This document shows, piece by piece, positions 1 to 7,648 of a stretch of DNA of 64,000 nt. The stretch is from contig JACMKX010000004.1 of NCBI GenBank assembly GCA_014379905.1, positions 1 to 64,000 on the forward strand. The letters run 5' to 3'. A program made the position numbers and the translations under genes. The notes below the pieces were generated by a model. The model saw only the letters and a list, made by a program, of their open reading frames with translations, ran no database searches and was not told the DNA's origin. Positions within the stretch are counted from its first letter, which is position 1; the number at the start of each line of letters is the position of its first letter. The stretch comes from Ferruginibacter sp. (lineage in GTDB: Bacteria > Bacteroidota > Bacteroidia > Chitinophagales > Chitinophagaceae).

Positions 1-1220
1 AAGTAACAGATGCCCTTTTTTTACCTATTGCCGGCGCAGATGAAACGAGGTATTACAGGAATAAACTGGAGTTTACATTTAGTAATAAGGAATATTTCAT
101 AAATCCACCCAGCCCCCCCACCCCCCAGGGAGGGATTGCCGAAGAAACCAATGAATTTGAAATTCTTTCGGAGTCTGAAGAAACTAATGTAATCCTTAAA
201 GAAACAATGGGACACTCAAACATGGGAGTGCCTAATGCCCCCCTTGGGGGTGGGGGGGCCGGGTCGGGCGCCTTAGGCTACCACGTTCCCCGCATTTTTG
301 ATAAAGTAATTGACATTTACGAATGTTATTTAATGGATGATGTAAACAACCGCATTCGTAATACCGTGAGAGAATTTGCCAAAGCAAATAATTTTTCTTT
401 TTATGATATCCGTCAGCACACCGGCTGGTTGCGCAATATTATTATCCGCTATTGCAGTACGGGAGAATTGATGGTAAACATTTGTATCAATTACGAGGAA
501 GAAGCAAACAGGAAATTGCTGTTTGATCATTTATTGAAGGAAGTACCATCTGTTACTACATTGTTGTATACCATCAATCCAAAATGGAATGACAGTATTT
601 ATGACCTGGAACCGCAGGTATATTTTGGCAAGGGCTATGCAATAGAAAAACTAAAAGCAGCGGACGATGAAGTATATGAATTTATCATCAGCCCTAAATC
701 TTTTTTTCAAACGAATACAAAACAGGCGGAAAAATTATACAGCATCACCCGTGATTTTGCGGGACTGACAGGTAATGAAATCGTGTACGATCTTTATTGC
801 GGCACCGGCAGCATCGGCATATTTTTAAGCAAACACGCAAAAAAAATTATTGGTGTGGAAGTGATTGAAGAAGCCATTGAAGATGCAAAAAAAAATGCAG
901 CACTCAATAATATTACACACGCTCAATTTTTTGCAGGCGATGTAATTAAAATCTGCAATGATGAATTTTTTGCCACGCATGGAAAACCGGATGTGGTGAT
1001 TACCGATCCGCCAAGGGCCGGTATGCATGAAAAACTGGTGCTGAAACTGCTGGAAATGGAAGCGCCTAAAATTGTATATGTAAGTTGCAATACGGCTACC
1101 CAGGCAAGGGATCTTTTATTGCTGCAGGAAAAATACCATGTAGAAAAAGTACAGCCGGTAGATATGTTCCCGCATACCCATCATATAGAAAGCGTAGCGC
1201 TGCTTACTTTAAAAAAATAG
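1..1220 (+). CDS. rlmD: 23S rRNA (uracil-C5)-methyltransferase, RlmD/RumA family, 5' truncated
   Basis: SAM-dependent methylation of a 23S rRNA uracil. The reading frame is already open at base 3 and runs without a stop to 1220, so the gene enters from outside the window; the first in-frame ATG at 207 is internal. Family landmarks are YYRNKLEFTFSN at about bases 48-83, the SAM-binding VYDLYCGTGSIG, DPPRAGM, and the catalytic-cysteine motif VSCNTATQARDL near the C-terminus, followed by QPVDMFPHTHHIE. The N-terminal TRAM and Fe-S region is outside the window. Between the FTFSN strand and ALGYHVP lie 57 residues rich in Pro and Gly, encoded by two inverted C/G-rich repeats, where I remember relatives having a much shorter linker. 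Confidence 0.93.
   Translation, partial: VTDALFLPIAGADETRYYRNKLEFTFSNKEYFINPPSPPTPQGGIAEETNEFEILSESEETNVILKETMGHSNMGVPNAPLGGGGAGSGALGYHVPRIFDKVIDIYECYLMDDVNNRIRNTVREFAKANNFSFYDIRQHTGWLRNIIIRYCSTGELMVNICINYEEEANRKLLFDHLLKEVPSVTTLLYTINPKWNDSIYDLEPQVYFGKGYAIEKLKAADDEVYEFIISPKSFFQTNTKQAEKLYSITRDFAGLTGNEIVYDLYCGTGSIGIFLSKHAKKIIGVEVIEEAIEDAKKNAALNNITHAQFFAGDVIKICNDEFFATHGKPDVVITDPPRAGMHEKLVLKLLEMEAPKIVYVSCNTATQARDLLLLQEKYHVEKVQPVDMFPHTHHIESVALLTLKK
105..269. repeat. GC-rich inverted-repeat element inserted in frame in rlmD
   Basis: The left arm (105-134) is a C-rich block (CCCAGCCCCCCCACCCCCC then AGGGAGGG). The right arm (237-269) is its approximate reverse complement (CCCCCCTTGGGGGTGGGGG then GGCCGGGTCGGG). 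They enclose about 100 bp of ordinary coding-like AT-richer DNA. The whole block keeps the rlmD frame open and encodes PPSPPTPQGG at the left and PNAPLGGGGAGSG at the right. It is unlike the flanking codon use, and a similar inverted C/G repeat occurs between genes at 17787-17920. I read it as a miniature repeat element tolerated in a surface loop. Confidence 0.7.
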
Positions 1221-1252
1221 GTTAAAAATCAGGCCGGCTGTTACAGTTATTA

Positions 1253-1280
1253 TTGGCAGCGCCTTTAAACATTAAATTTG
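1253..1280 (+). promoter_or_regulatory. Bacteroidota-type promoter of the first rhomboid gene
   Basis: TTG at 1253-1255 and TAAATTTG at 1273-1280 match the Bacteroidota -33/-7 pattern with 17 bp between them. The ATG of the rhomboid gene follows the -7 box by only 4 nt, so the transcript would be leaderless or nearly so. Confidence 0.5.
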
Positions 1281-1284
1281 TACA

Positions 1285-1893
1285 ATGGCTAGTTACGGAA
1301 ATAGTTTTGGAAAAACCACACCGGTGGTTTTAAACCTGATCATAATAAATGCGCTGGTGTTTATGGCGCAATCTTTTTTTGATGGCCCCGAAGAAAAGAT
1401 TACACGGCTAATGGCTCTATGGCCAATAGCATCTGGCAATTTTGAACCTTACCAAATAGTTTCCCATATGTTTACCCACGGAGGTATCGGGCATATACTA
1501 TTTAATATGTTTGCACTCTGGAGTTTTGGTTCTATGCTGGAAAGAGTCTGGGGCCCCAAAAAATTCCTTATTTTCTACCTTGCATGTGGTCTTGCTGCAG
1601 GGGTAGCCCAGTTATTTTTATCAGACGCCCCTGCGGTTGGGGCTTCAGGAGCAATTATGGGCTTGCTGGCAGCTTTTGCTTATTTATTTCCTAATACACA
1701 ACTCATAATTTTCCCCTTTCCTGTTCCTGTAAAAGCCAAATGGGCTGTCATGGTTATTGCGGCAATTGACCTTTTTGGAGGCGTTTATCCTACAGGTAGC
1801 AATATTGCGCATTTTGCTCACCTGGGTGGATTGGTTATGGGATTGATTCTTGTTTTAACCTGGAATAAAACCAACAAAAAAACCTTCTATTGA
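1285..1893 (+). CDS. Rhomboid family intramembrane serine protease
   Basis: Inner-membrane protease of 202 residues that cleaves transmembrane substrates within the bilayer. Six hydrophobic segments are visible. The nucleophile motif is GASG with Ser121 in AVGASGAIMG; the general-base histidine is His179 in HFAHLGGL, and the conserved HGGIGHILFNMFALW lies near residues 65-79. Catalytic residues are therefore complete. ATG 1285 begins directly after a TAAATTTG box. A second rhomboid-like gene follows 43 bp downstream on the same strand, suggesting joint expression. Substrate unknown. Confidence 0.93.
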   Translation: MASYGNSFGKTTPVVLNLIIINALVFMAQSFFDGPEEKITRLMALWPIASGNFEPYQIVSHMFTHGGIGHILFNMFALWSFGSMLERVWGPKKFLIFYLACGLAAGVAQLFLSDAPAVGASGAIMGLLAAFAYLFPNTQLIIFPFPVPVKAKWAVMVIAAIDLFGGVYPTGSNIAHFAHLGGLVMGLILVLTWNKTNKKTFY

Positions 1894-1936
1894 TGATTTA
1901 CGAAACAACATACTAATTTTATAAAAATATTGTAGC

Positions 1937-2884
1937 ATGGGTGAGGCAGAAAGGTACCAGGAATATAAAAAACCTAAAAACAGGTTTTCATTGGGAGATG
2001 ATGGCAATGCACTGGTTGCATTGTTCGCCATTAATGTTGTTTTCTTCCTGTTGCTCCTGTTGATAGAGGTAGGATATAATTATTCCCAGAGGAGTGAAAA
2101 TTTATATAGGAATGAAGTAGTAAACTGGTTTTCGCTGCCCGCAAACTTTAGTGCCTTTATTCAAAAACCCTGGACCATTATTGTATATATGTTCAGCGAT
2201 GTAAAGGTTGAATTCGTTCGCTTGATAACGAACATGATATGGCTATGGGCATTTGGAAGTTTATTACAACAAATGTCAGGCAACGATAAACTGGTACCCG
2301 TTTATTTGTATGGGGGAATTGTTGGCGGATTGTTTTTTATAGGGGCACATTATCTTATTCCTTCATTAGAAGCGTCCAGGCAATCTTCTTTACTCCTGGG
2401 AGGAAATACCGGGGTAATGGCTGTTGCCATGGCTGCTACTACTTTGTCGCCCAACTATCGTTTTTTTACACAAATAAGAAATGGTATCCCTATCTGGGTG
2501 TTGATGGCCATTTATATTTTTATAGATTTAGCGGGCATTGCTTCTAACAGTGCGGCTTACAGCATAGCCCATTTAGGCGCTGCGTTTGCAGGATTTTTAT
2601 TTATTGTATTGCTGCGCAAAGGCAAAGATACCGGGGCATGGATGCATAGATTTCATTATTGGATCATGAATCTTTTTAACCCCAATAAAAAACCTTCCAA
2701 ACAAAATATAAGGGAAAAGGTTTTTTATGAAACCGGCGGTCGCAAACCTTTTAATAAAACGGCTCATATTACCCAGCAAAGAGTAGATGAAATACTGGAT
2801 AAGATCAACCAGAAAGGATACCAGCTGTTGAGCGAAGAAGAAAAACAGATACTAAGGAAAGCTTCAGAAGAGGGAAATTTATAA
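1937..2884 (+). CDS. Rhomboid-like membrane protein lacking the catalytic serine, C-terminal helical domain
   Basis: 315 residues with a rhomboid-type membrane core (TM segments at about 28-47, 92-112, 122-142, 150-170, 188-205, 208-228) and a soluble C-terminal tail. The position of the GxSG nucleophile reads GGNTG, so the serine is replaced by Thr158, while the base histidine is kept (His212 in SIAHLGAAFAG). The tail ends in VDEILDKINQKGYQLLSEEE, a short helical module (DUF6576-like) I know from Bacteroidota rhomboids. It sits 43 bp after an intact rhomboid. Either it is an inactive iRhom-like partner, or threonine acts as a weak nucleophile; inactivity is inference from the substitution. 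Confidence 0.85.
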   Translation: MGEAERYQEYKKPKNRFSLGDDGNALVALFAINVVFFLLLLLIEVGYNYSQRSENLYRNEVVNWFSLPANFSAFIQKPWTIIVYMFSDVKVEFVRLITNMIWLWAFGSLLQQMSGNDKLVPVYLYGGIVGGLFFIGAHYLIPSLEASRQSSLLLGGNTGVMAVAMAATTLSPNYRFFTQIRNGIPIWVLMAIYIFIDLAGIASNSAAYSIAHLGAAFAGFLFIVLLRKGKDTGAWMHRFHYWIMNLFNPNKKPSKQNIREKVFYETGGRKPFNKTAHITQQRVDEILDKINQKGYQLLSEEEKQILRKASEEGNL

Positions 2885-2944
2885 TATCTCCTCTTTAATG
2901 TATGAATGGCGTTTGACTTAACACCAAATGCGCCTAAAATAAAT

Positions 2945-2952
2945 TAATTTTG
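2945..2952 (+). promoter_or_regulatory. -7 promoter element TAATTTTG before the repeat lipoprotein
   Basis: TAATTTTG fits the Bacteroidota -7 consensus and lies 36 nt before the ATG at 2989. A convincing -33 TTG at 17-20 bp spacing is not seen, so support is partial. Confidence 0.35.
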
Positions 2953-2988
2953 AAACCTGTAATAAATCACAATAATTAATATAAAAAG

Positions 2989-3501
2989 ATGAATAAGATT
3001 GAAACCGGTGTTGTGCTGATGGCAACTGTATTGTTCATGTCTTGCGGCGGAAACGATAACCCTGAAATAGATAAAAGCATTATTCCTGCCCCGGATAGTA
3101 TGAAAGCGGCAAATATGCCTGCAACAGTACCGGCAAACTCGGCTGTGCCGGCAGGCCTTACGCAGGCACCTGTGGTAACACAGTCGGTACCCAACCCGCA
3201 GGTTGTTACCAGCGCACAAACCATTCCTGCAACGCAGGCTTCCAAAGCCATGCCTGGTGCAGGGCTTAACCCCGCCCACGGGCAACCGGGCCACGACTGT
3301 GCTATACCTGTTGGTGCGCCGTTGAACTCAGCACCTACAGCCGGAGCCAAGCCATCTGTGCAAACAATGTCGGCACCGGCAATAACTGCACCTGTAGGTT
3401 CGCCGCTAGCTGCTGATCCAAATGCAAAGCTTAATCCTGCTCATGGGCAACCCGGTCATGATTGCGCTATACCGGTAGGCGCACCGCTCAAAAAAAGTTA
3501 A
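2989..3501 (+). CDS. Lipoprotein with duplicated His/Cys motif, function unknown
   Basis: 170 residues with a lipoprotein signal ending in LFMSC (Cys19), so it is predicted to be membrane-anchored outside the cytoplasm. The rest is low-complexity, rich in Ala, Pro, Thr and Val. A 20-residue segment (LNPAHGQPGHDC followed by AIPVGAPL) occurs twice without a residue change, at 93-112 and 148-167, the second copy being almost at the C-terminus. Each copy has two His and one Cys, the only Cys besides the lipobox, which would suit metal or haem binding or a disulfide between copies. I remember similar NPPHGxPGHRC motifs in unannotated Bacteroidota proteins. No enzymatic function is assigned. Confidence 0.8.
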   Translation: MNKIETGVVLMATVLFMSCGGNDNPEIDKSIIPAPDSMKAANMPATVPANSAVPAGLTQAPVVTQSVPNPQVVTSAQTIPATQASKAMPGAGLNPAHGQPGHDCAIPVGAPLNSAPTAGAKPSVQTMSAPAITAPVGSPLAADPNAKLNPAHGQPGHDCAIPVGAPLKKS

Positions 3502-3517
3502 TGAATTATCTATAAAT

Positions 3518-3545
3518 AAAGGCTGCTTTTAAAGCAGCCTTTATT
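3518..3545 (+). terminator. Rho-independent terminator after the repeat lipoprotein gene
   Basis: A perfect stem, AAAGGCTGC / GCAGCCTTT, around a TTTTAAA loop, followed by TATTATT. It lies about 17 nt after the stop at 3501. Confidence 0.75.
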
Positions 3546-3561
3546 ATTCAAAACAACCCTT

Positions 3562-3569
3562 TATTTTTG
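3562..3569 (+). promoter_or_regulatory. -7 promoter element TATTTTTG of the EEP-family gene
   Basis: TATTTTTG fits the Bacteroidota -7 consensus, 25 nt before the ATG at 3595 and just after the upstream terminator. Confidence 0.4.
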
Positions 3570-3594
3570 GATAGTAATTTTCCAAACTGTAAAC

Positions 3595-4722
3595 ATGGCC
3601 CACCCGGTAAGACGATTCACCAAAAAATTCTTTATCATCTGCAATATTATTGCGGGCTTACTTTTTTTATTGGGCTCATACGGATACCTTTTTAACCCTC
3701 AAAAATTCTGGCCCATTGGTTTGCTGACATTAGGAAATTTTTATTTTTTACTGCTGCTGACCGGCTTCATTTTTTTCTGGCTTATAGCAAAACCCGCCTA
3801 TAGCCTACTTCCAATAATTACCATCCTGCTTGCCTGGGTTCCTTTAAAACATCTTTTTAAAATACGACTCTCCCAAAGTTTTGAAATTAAAAAAGCAGAC
3901 AATACATTAAGAGTGATGAGCTGGAATGTGGAGCATTTTAAAATTGCCGAATATAAAAAGCATCCCGAAGAAAAGATGCAGATGATTGGGCTTATCAATA
4001 ATTATAACCCCGATGTGGCCTGCTTCCAGGAAATGGTGGCCAGTGATAAAAATCCACAGGCCATCAATAATATAGAAGGGTTTATGAAAGAATTGAAAAT
4101 GCCTTACTACTATTATAGCTATAATACTAAAATCGATTACGACAGTGACCATCGCTTTGGAATTATCATTTTATCTAAATTTCCATTGGTTAATAAAATG
4201 ACAGTTAGCTATAGCCCCAACGATTATAATTCGATCTTTCAATATGCCGATGTAGTAAAAGGTCCGGATACTTTCCGCCTATACAATATACATTTACAAT
4301 CGATGAAATTTAGTGACAATGACCGCCGTTACCTGCAGGACCCGGAAATAGATGACGAAAATAATTTTAAGGAATCGAAAAGTATTTTATCAAAATTAAA
4401 ACAAGGGTTTTTAAAACGACAGCTTCAAAGTGACCGGATAAAAAAAGAAATGAACCAAAGCCCTTACCCTGTTATTGTTTGCGGCGATTTTAATGATGTG
4501 CCTAACAGTTACGCTTACAAAACCATTGGCAAAGGCCTCAAGAATGCTTTCGCTGAGAAAGGAGCCGGAATGGGAAGAACTTATTCGCATATGTCGCCCA
4601 CATTGAGGATAGATAATATTTTTACAGATGAACGCTTTTTAATTGAGCAATATGTACGGTTGAACCGCAAAATAAGTGACCATTACCCAGTAATTGCTGA
4701 TCTGTATTACAATAAACCTTAA
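3595..4722 (+). CDS. Endonuclease/exonuclease/phosphatase family protein, membrane-anchored
   Basis: 375 residues. The N-terminus has three hydrophobic segments (about 12-32, 38-62, 65-83), and the catalytic fold begins near residue 104. Metal and catalytic motifs of the DNase I-like fold are in order: SWNVEHF (Asn), CFQEM (Glu), CGDFNDVP (Asp and Asn), and the C-terminal SDHYPV (Asp-His). The protein thus hydrolyses phosphodiesters or phosphomonoesters, and the anchor suggests a periplasm-facing domain. Nucleic acid, sphingolipid or inositol-phosphate substrates cannot be told apart from sequence. A similar three-TM plus EEP architecture is common in Bacteroidota. Confidence 0.9.
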   Translation: MAHPVRRFTKKFFIICNIIAGLLFLLGSYGYLFNPQKFWPIGLLTLGNFYFLLLLTGFIFFWLIAKPAYSLLPIITILLAWVPLKHLFKIRLSQSFEIKKADNTLRVMSWNVEHFKIAEYKKHPEEKMQMIGLINNYNPDVACFQEMVASDKNPQAINNIEGFMKELKMPYYYYSYNTKIDYDSDHRFGIIILSKFPLVNKMTVSYSPNDYNSIFQYADVVKGPDTFRLYNIHLQSMKFSDNDRRYLQDPEIDDENNFKESKSILSKLKQGFLKRQLQSDRIKKEMNQSPYPVIVCGDFNDVPNSYAYKTIGKGLKNAFAEKGAGMGRTYSHMSPTLRIDNIFTDERFLIEQYVRLNRKISDHYPVIADLYYNKP

Positions 4723-4772
4723 CTTGCAGCTATGCAATTAACCTTCTCCGCATATTATTTAGGCGCTTGTTG

Positions 4773-4879
4773 TTGCCATTGCGGCAATGCATAATATCTT
4801 TGCCCATCGGGCAGAATAATTTTCAATTAATTTTTAACATTCGAAAAGTGCTTATAACAGGTATGCCCCTGGCAGGGGC
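4773..4879 (+). promoter_or_regulatory. Series of small hairpins in the 222-bp leader of cysS
   Basis: Three short perfect stems lie in the gene-free 4723-4944 interval: TTGCCattgcGGCAA (4773-4787), TGCCCatcGGGCA (4801-4813) and GCCCCTggcAGGGGC (4865-4879). They could be terminators for the upstream gene, a leader structure for cysS, or chance. An open frame across this stretch (4767-4964) has no protein-like character. Confidence 0.25.
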
Positions 4880-4944
4880 TCCCAAAAAACGGGACCATAC
4901 ATTGATGATGCATATTGATATGACACCGGTAAATAAAGAAAAAA

Positions 4945-6438
4945 ATGTCTCTAAAAGTTTATAACTCCTACACAAGGCAAAAAGAAGTGTTTGAATCCAT
5001 AACTCCCGGACATGTGGGAATGTATGTATGCGGACCCACCGTTAGCGGCGAAAGTCATTTAGGCCACGCAAGGCCTTACATAACATTTGATGTATTGTAC
5101 AGGTACCTCACGCACCTGGGTAATAAAGTGCGCTATGTTAGAAACATCACCGATGCCGGCCATTTTGAAGAAGAAGGCCGGGAAGCCGAAGATAAAATTT
5201 CTAAAAAAGCTATTTTAGAAAAATTGGAGCCAATGGAGCTGGTTACAAAATATACCAATTTGTACCATTGGGCCATGAAGCAATTCAATACGGTTGATCC
5301 CAGCATTGAACCTACTGCTACCGGGCACATTGTGGAACAGATCAACATGATTGAAAAGATCATTAGCGAAGGGTATGCCTATGAAGTAAATGGTTCTGTA
5401 TATTTTGATGTAAAAAAATATGCAGCCAATTACGACTACGGAAAACTGAGCGGCCGTGTAATTGATGACCTGCTGGAAACTACCAGGGAACTGGATGGAC
5501 AGGAAGAAAAAAGAGACCGGGCTGATTTTGCCTTGTGGAAACATGCAGCGCCAGAGCACATCATGCGCTGGAAAAGTCCGTGGGGCGAGGGTTTCCCCGG
5601 ATGGCATATCGAGTGCTCGGCCATGGCCACAAAATATTTAGGGGCAGCATTTGATATTCATGGTGGTGGTATGGACCTGCAGTTTCCGCATCATGAAAGT
5701 GAGATAGCACAAAGTACTATTTGCAACCACCAGAACCCGGTGCGATACTGGATGCACAATAACATGATCACCATCAATGGAAGAAAGATGGGGAAGAGTT
5801 ATAACAATGTGATAAAGCTAACGGAATTGTTTAGCGGCGATCACCCATTGCTGAGCCAGGCTTTTCACCCCATGACAGTGAGGTTTTTTATCCTGCAAAG
5901 TCATTACCGCAGCACATTGGATTTTAGTAACGATGCATTGGCTGCAAGTGAAAAGGCTTTTAAACGTTTATGGGAAGCGTATGAAATTTTGCAAAAACTT
6001 GTGCCGGCAGATAGTAATGATGACGTAATTGATAAAGAGCTGGATGCAAAAATTGTAAAGTGGGTTGCTGAATTTAAAGAGTTTATGGATGACGACATTA
6101 GCACGCCTAAGATACTTGCGAACATGTTTGAAATGGCGCCCATTATTAATTCTATGAAAGATGGATTGATTCCATCCGATTCTATCAGCGCAGCAACATT
6201 GCTGCAGATGAAGGATCAGTTTAAAATTTACCTGGAAGATATCATGGGATTGCAATCTGTTTCTGTTTCCAATAATGAAGCGTTTAAAGCGGTAATGCAG
6301 TTGCTGGTGGATATTCGCAAGGAGGCAAAAACAAAAAAAGATTTTGCTACTTCAGATAAAATAAGAAATCAACTGGCAGAAGCGGGGATATTGTTAAAGG
6401 ATGAAAAGGGCGGGGAAATGAGCTGGAGTGTAGAATGA
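4945..6438 (+). CDS. cysS: Cysteine--tRNA ligase
   Basis: Class I aminoacyl-tRNA synthetase of 497 residues that charges tRNA-Cys in the cytoplasm. The start [14 protein letters not shown] matches the family. Zn ligand Cys29 is in MYVCGPTV, the HIGH-type signature is HLGH at 38-41, the second Cys is in WHIECSAMA, and [14 protein letters not shown] carries the remaining zinc ligands. The KMSKS-type loop reads KMGKS near residue 280. The C-terminal DALR-type helical domain ends in [10 protein letters not shown]. Length is normal. It is transcribed alone, after a long leader with small hairpins. Confidence 0.97.
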   Translation: MSLKVYNSYTRQKEVFESITPGHVGMYVCGPTVSGESHLGHARPYITFDVLYRYLTHLGNKVRYVRNITDAGHFEEEGREAEDKISKKAILEKLEPMELVTKYTNLYHWAMKQFNTVDPSIEPTATGHIVEQINMIEKIISEGYAYEVNGSVYFDVKKYAANYDYGKLSGRVIDDLLETTRELDGQEEKRDRADFALWKHAAPEHIMRWKSPWGEGFPGWHIECSAMATKYLGAAFDIHGGGMDLQFPHHESEIAQSTICNHQNPVRYWMHNNMITINGRKMGKSYNNVIKLTELFSGDHPLLSQAFHPMTVRFFILQSHYRSTLDFSNDALAASEKAFKRLWEAYEILQKLVPADSNDDVIDKELDAKIVKWVAEFKEFMDDDISTPKILANMFEMAPIINSMKDGLIPSDSISAATLLQMKDQFKIYLEDIMGLQSVSVSNNEAFKAVMQLLVDIRKEAKTKKDFATSDKIRNQLAEAGILLKDEKGGEMSWSVE

Positions 6439-6512
6439 TTTTTTTTGTAAAAGGTTGAGCACTTTACTGCCGAAGTACTGGCTGTTCCGCCTTTTTTATT
6501 TTATGAAATTCC

Positions 6513-6554
6513 CATTCACTCCCTAAATTGTACCACTCACTCCCTAAATCATAC
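6513..6554 (+). promoter_or_regulatory. Tandem 21-bp direct repeat, candidate LytTR operator
   Basis: Two head-to-tail 21-bp units (6513-6533 and 6534-6554) differ at only three positions and share the core CACTCCCTAAAT (6517-6528 and 6538-6549). Direct repeats with a 21-bp centre spacing are the known DNA target type of LytTR response regulators such as AgrA. A -7-like TTATCTTTTG follows at 6572-6581, and the fasciclin lipoprotein gene starts at 6622. A LytTR regulator lies 2 kb downstream. The repeat sits where an activator would contact RNA polymerase. Confidence 0.55.
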
Positions 6555-6621
6555 AGCCGGCCTGCCATGGTTTATCTTTTGTTTTAGAAGGTTGTTAATT
6601 ATTAAACAAAAACCAACTAAA

Positions 6622-7563
6622 ATGAAAATGAACAATTTAATTCTCAAATGGCCACTATTGCTGGCCCTTGGAGCTGTATCCGTGTTTACATCCTGCGAAG
6701 ATGATGATGATCCCGGCGTGCCACCTAATCCAACGGTAGTAGGTATTGCTCAATCCGATACAAGCTTTTCAATACTCGTAGCTGCATTACAAAAAGCGAA
6801 CCTTGTGGGCACTTTATCCGCCAGCACAGGCAATTTCACTGTATTTGCACCTACCAACAATGCATTCAGGGCTGCAGGAATTACTACATCGGTTATTGCT
6901 GCGTATACTCCCACGGAGGTAACCAATGTATTGACACCTATTTTAACCTACCATGTATTGGGGTCAAAAGTAAATGCATCCGGTGTGCCTGTGTCCGATA
7001 CGGTTAAAACAGTTAACGGGAAAAACCTGTTTGCTTCAAAAAATGCAAATGGTGTATTTGTAAATGGCGTTAGAGTTGTTACAGCCGACCTGAATGCATC
7101 CAATGGGGTAGTTCATGTGATCGGGTCTGTATTGATACCTCCCACTAAAACGATTGCACAAATCGTAATTGATGATCCTGCCAATTTTTCTCTTTTGTTA
7201 TCGGCGGTAAGCCGGGCAGACCTGGCAGCAACCCTGAGCGGACCGGGTAAGTTCACCGTATTTGCCCCCGTAAATAGTGGTTTCCCCGCCTCCCTGGATA
7301 CAGATGCAGAAATAATCGCCGCCCCTGTTGCTACAGTTGCCGGCATAGTAGGATCGCATGCTTTTGCCACCAATATTTTTGCAGGTGACCTGGTTGCCGG
7401 CAATACCGGCGCCACTGTAAATCCTGCTACCACTTTAACTATCGCATTATCACCTGCATCGGTTAAAATTACCGGGAGTGCCAATCCTGCCTCCGTTGTA
7501 ACTGCTACCAATATTGTGGCTACAAATGGTGTGGTACATGTAATTGATAAAGTGTTGCAATAG
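6622..7563 (+). CDS. Lipoprotein with two fasciclin (FAS1) domains
   Basis: 313 residues from the ATG at 6622; a longer TTG-started frame upstream adds nothing family-like. The signal ends in VFTSC (Cys25), followed by an acidic EDDDD linker that in Bacteroidota often directs lipoproteins to the surface. Two FAS1 adhesion domains follow at about 38-172 and 178-312. Each has the FTVFAPTNNAF / FTVFAPVNSGF strand and a GVVHVI ending. The likely role is cell adhesion or matrix binding. It precedes a LytS/LytTR pair, with a putative LytTR operator at its own promoter and a terminator behind, so it is probably a target of that pair. Confidence 0.9.
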   Translation: MKMNNLILKWPLLLALGAVSVFTSCEDDDDPGVPPNPTVVGIAQSDTSFSILVAALQKANLVGTLSASTGNFTVFAPTNNAFRAAGITTSVIAAYTPTEVTNVLTPILTYHVLGSKVNASGVPVSDTVKTVNGKNLFASKNANGVFVNGVRVVTADLNASNGVVHVIGSVLIPPTKTIAQIVIDDPANFSLLLSAVSRADLAATLSGPGKFTVFAPVNSGFPASLDTDAEIIAAPVATVAGIVGSHAFATNIFAGDLVAGNTGATVNPATTLTIALSPASVKITGSANPASVVTATNIVATNGVVHVIDKVLQ

Positions 7564-7587
7564 GACTTATGTTAAACCATAAATAAA

Positions 7588-7637
7588 TAACATCAACGGT
7601 GAACAAATTTCTGTAATATCCGTTGATGTTATTTTAA
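7588..7637 (+). terminator. Long-stem terminator after the FAS1 gene
   Basis: AACATCAACGG (7588-7599 region) pairs with CCGTTGATGTT (ending 7632) across a loop of about 20 nt and is followed by ATTTTAA. It separates the FAS1 gene from the histidine kinase gene. Confidence 0.6.
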
Positions 7638-7648
7638 CCCTCAATAAG

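Noticed and set aside
207-209. ATG 207 as the start of the methyltransferase
   Set aside because: The frame is open from base 3 and encodes conserved RlmD residues (YRNKLEFTFSN) upstream of this ATG.
2944-3350. Minus-strand frames opposite the repeat lipoprotein
   Set aside because: Shadow frames of a GC-rich low-complexity gene; the plus-strand frame has a lipobox, promoter box and terminator.
4767-4964. 65-residue frame overlapping the cysS start
   Set aside because: No protein-like features, it overlaps cysS by 20 nt in another frame and crosses hairpins; cysS has a clear family N-terminus.
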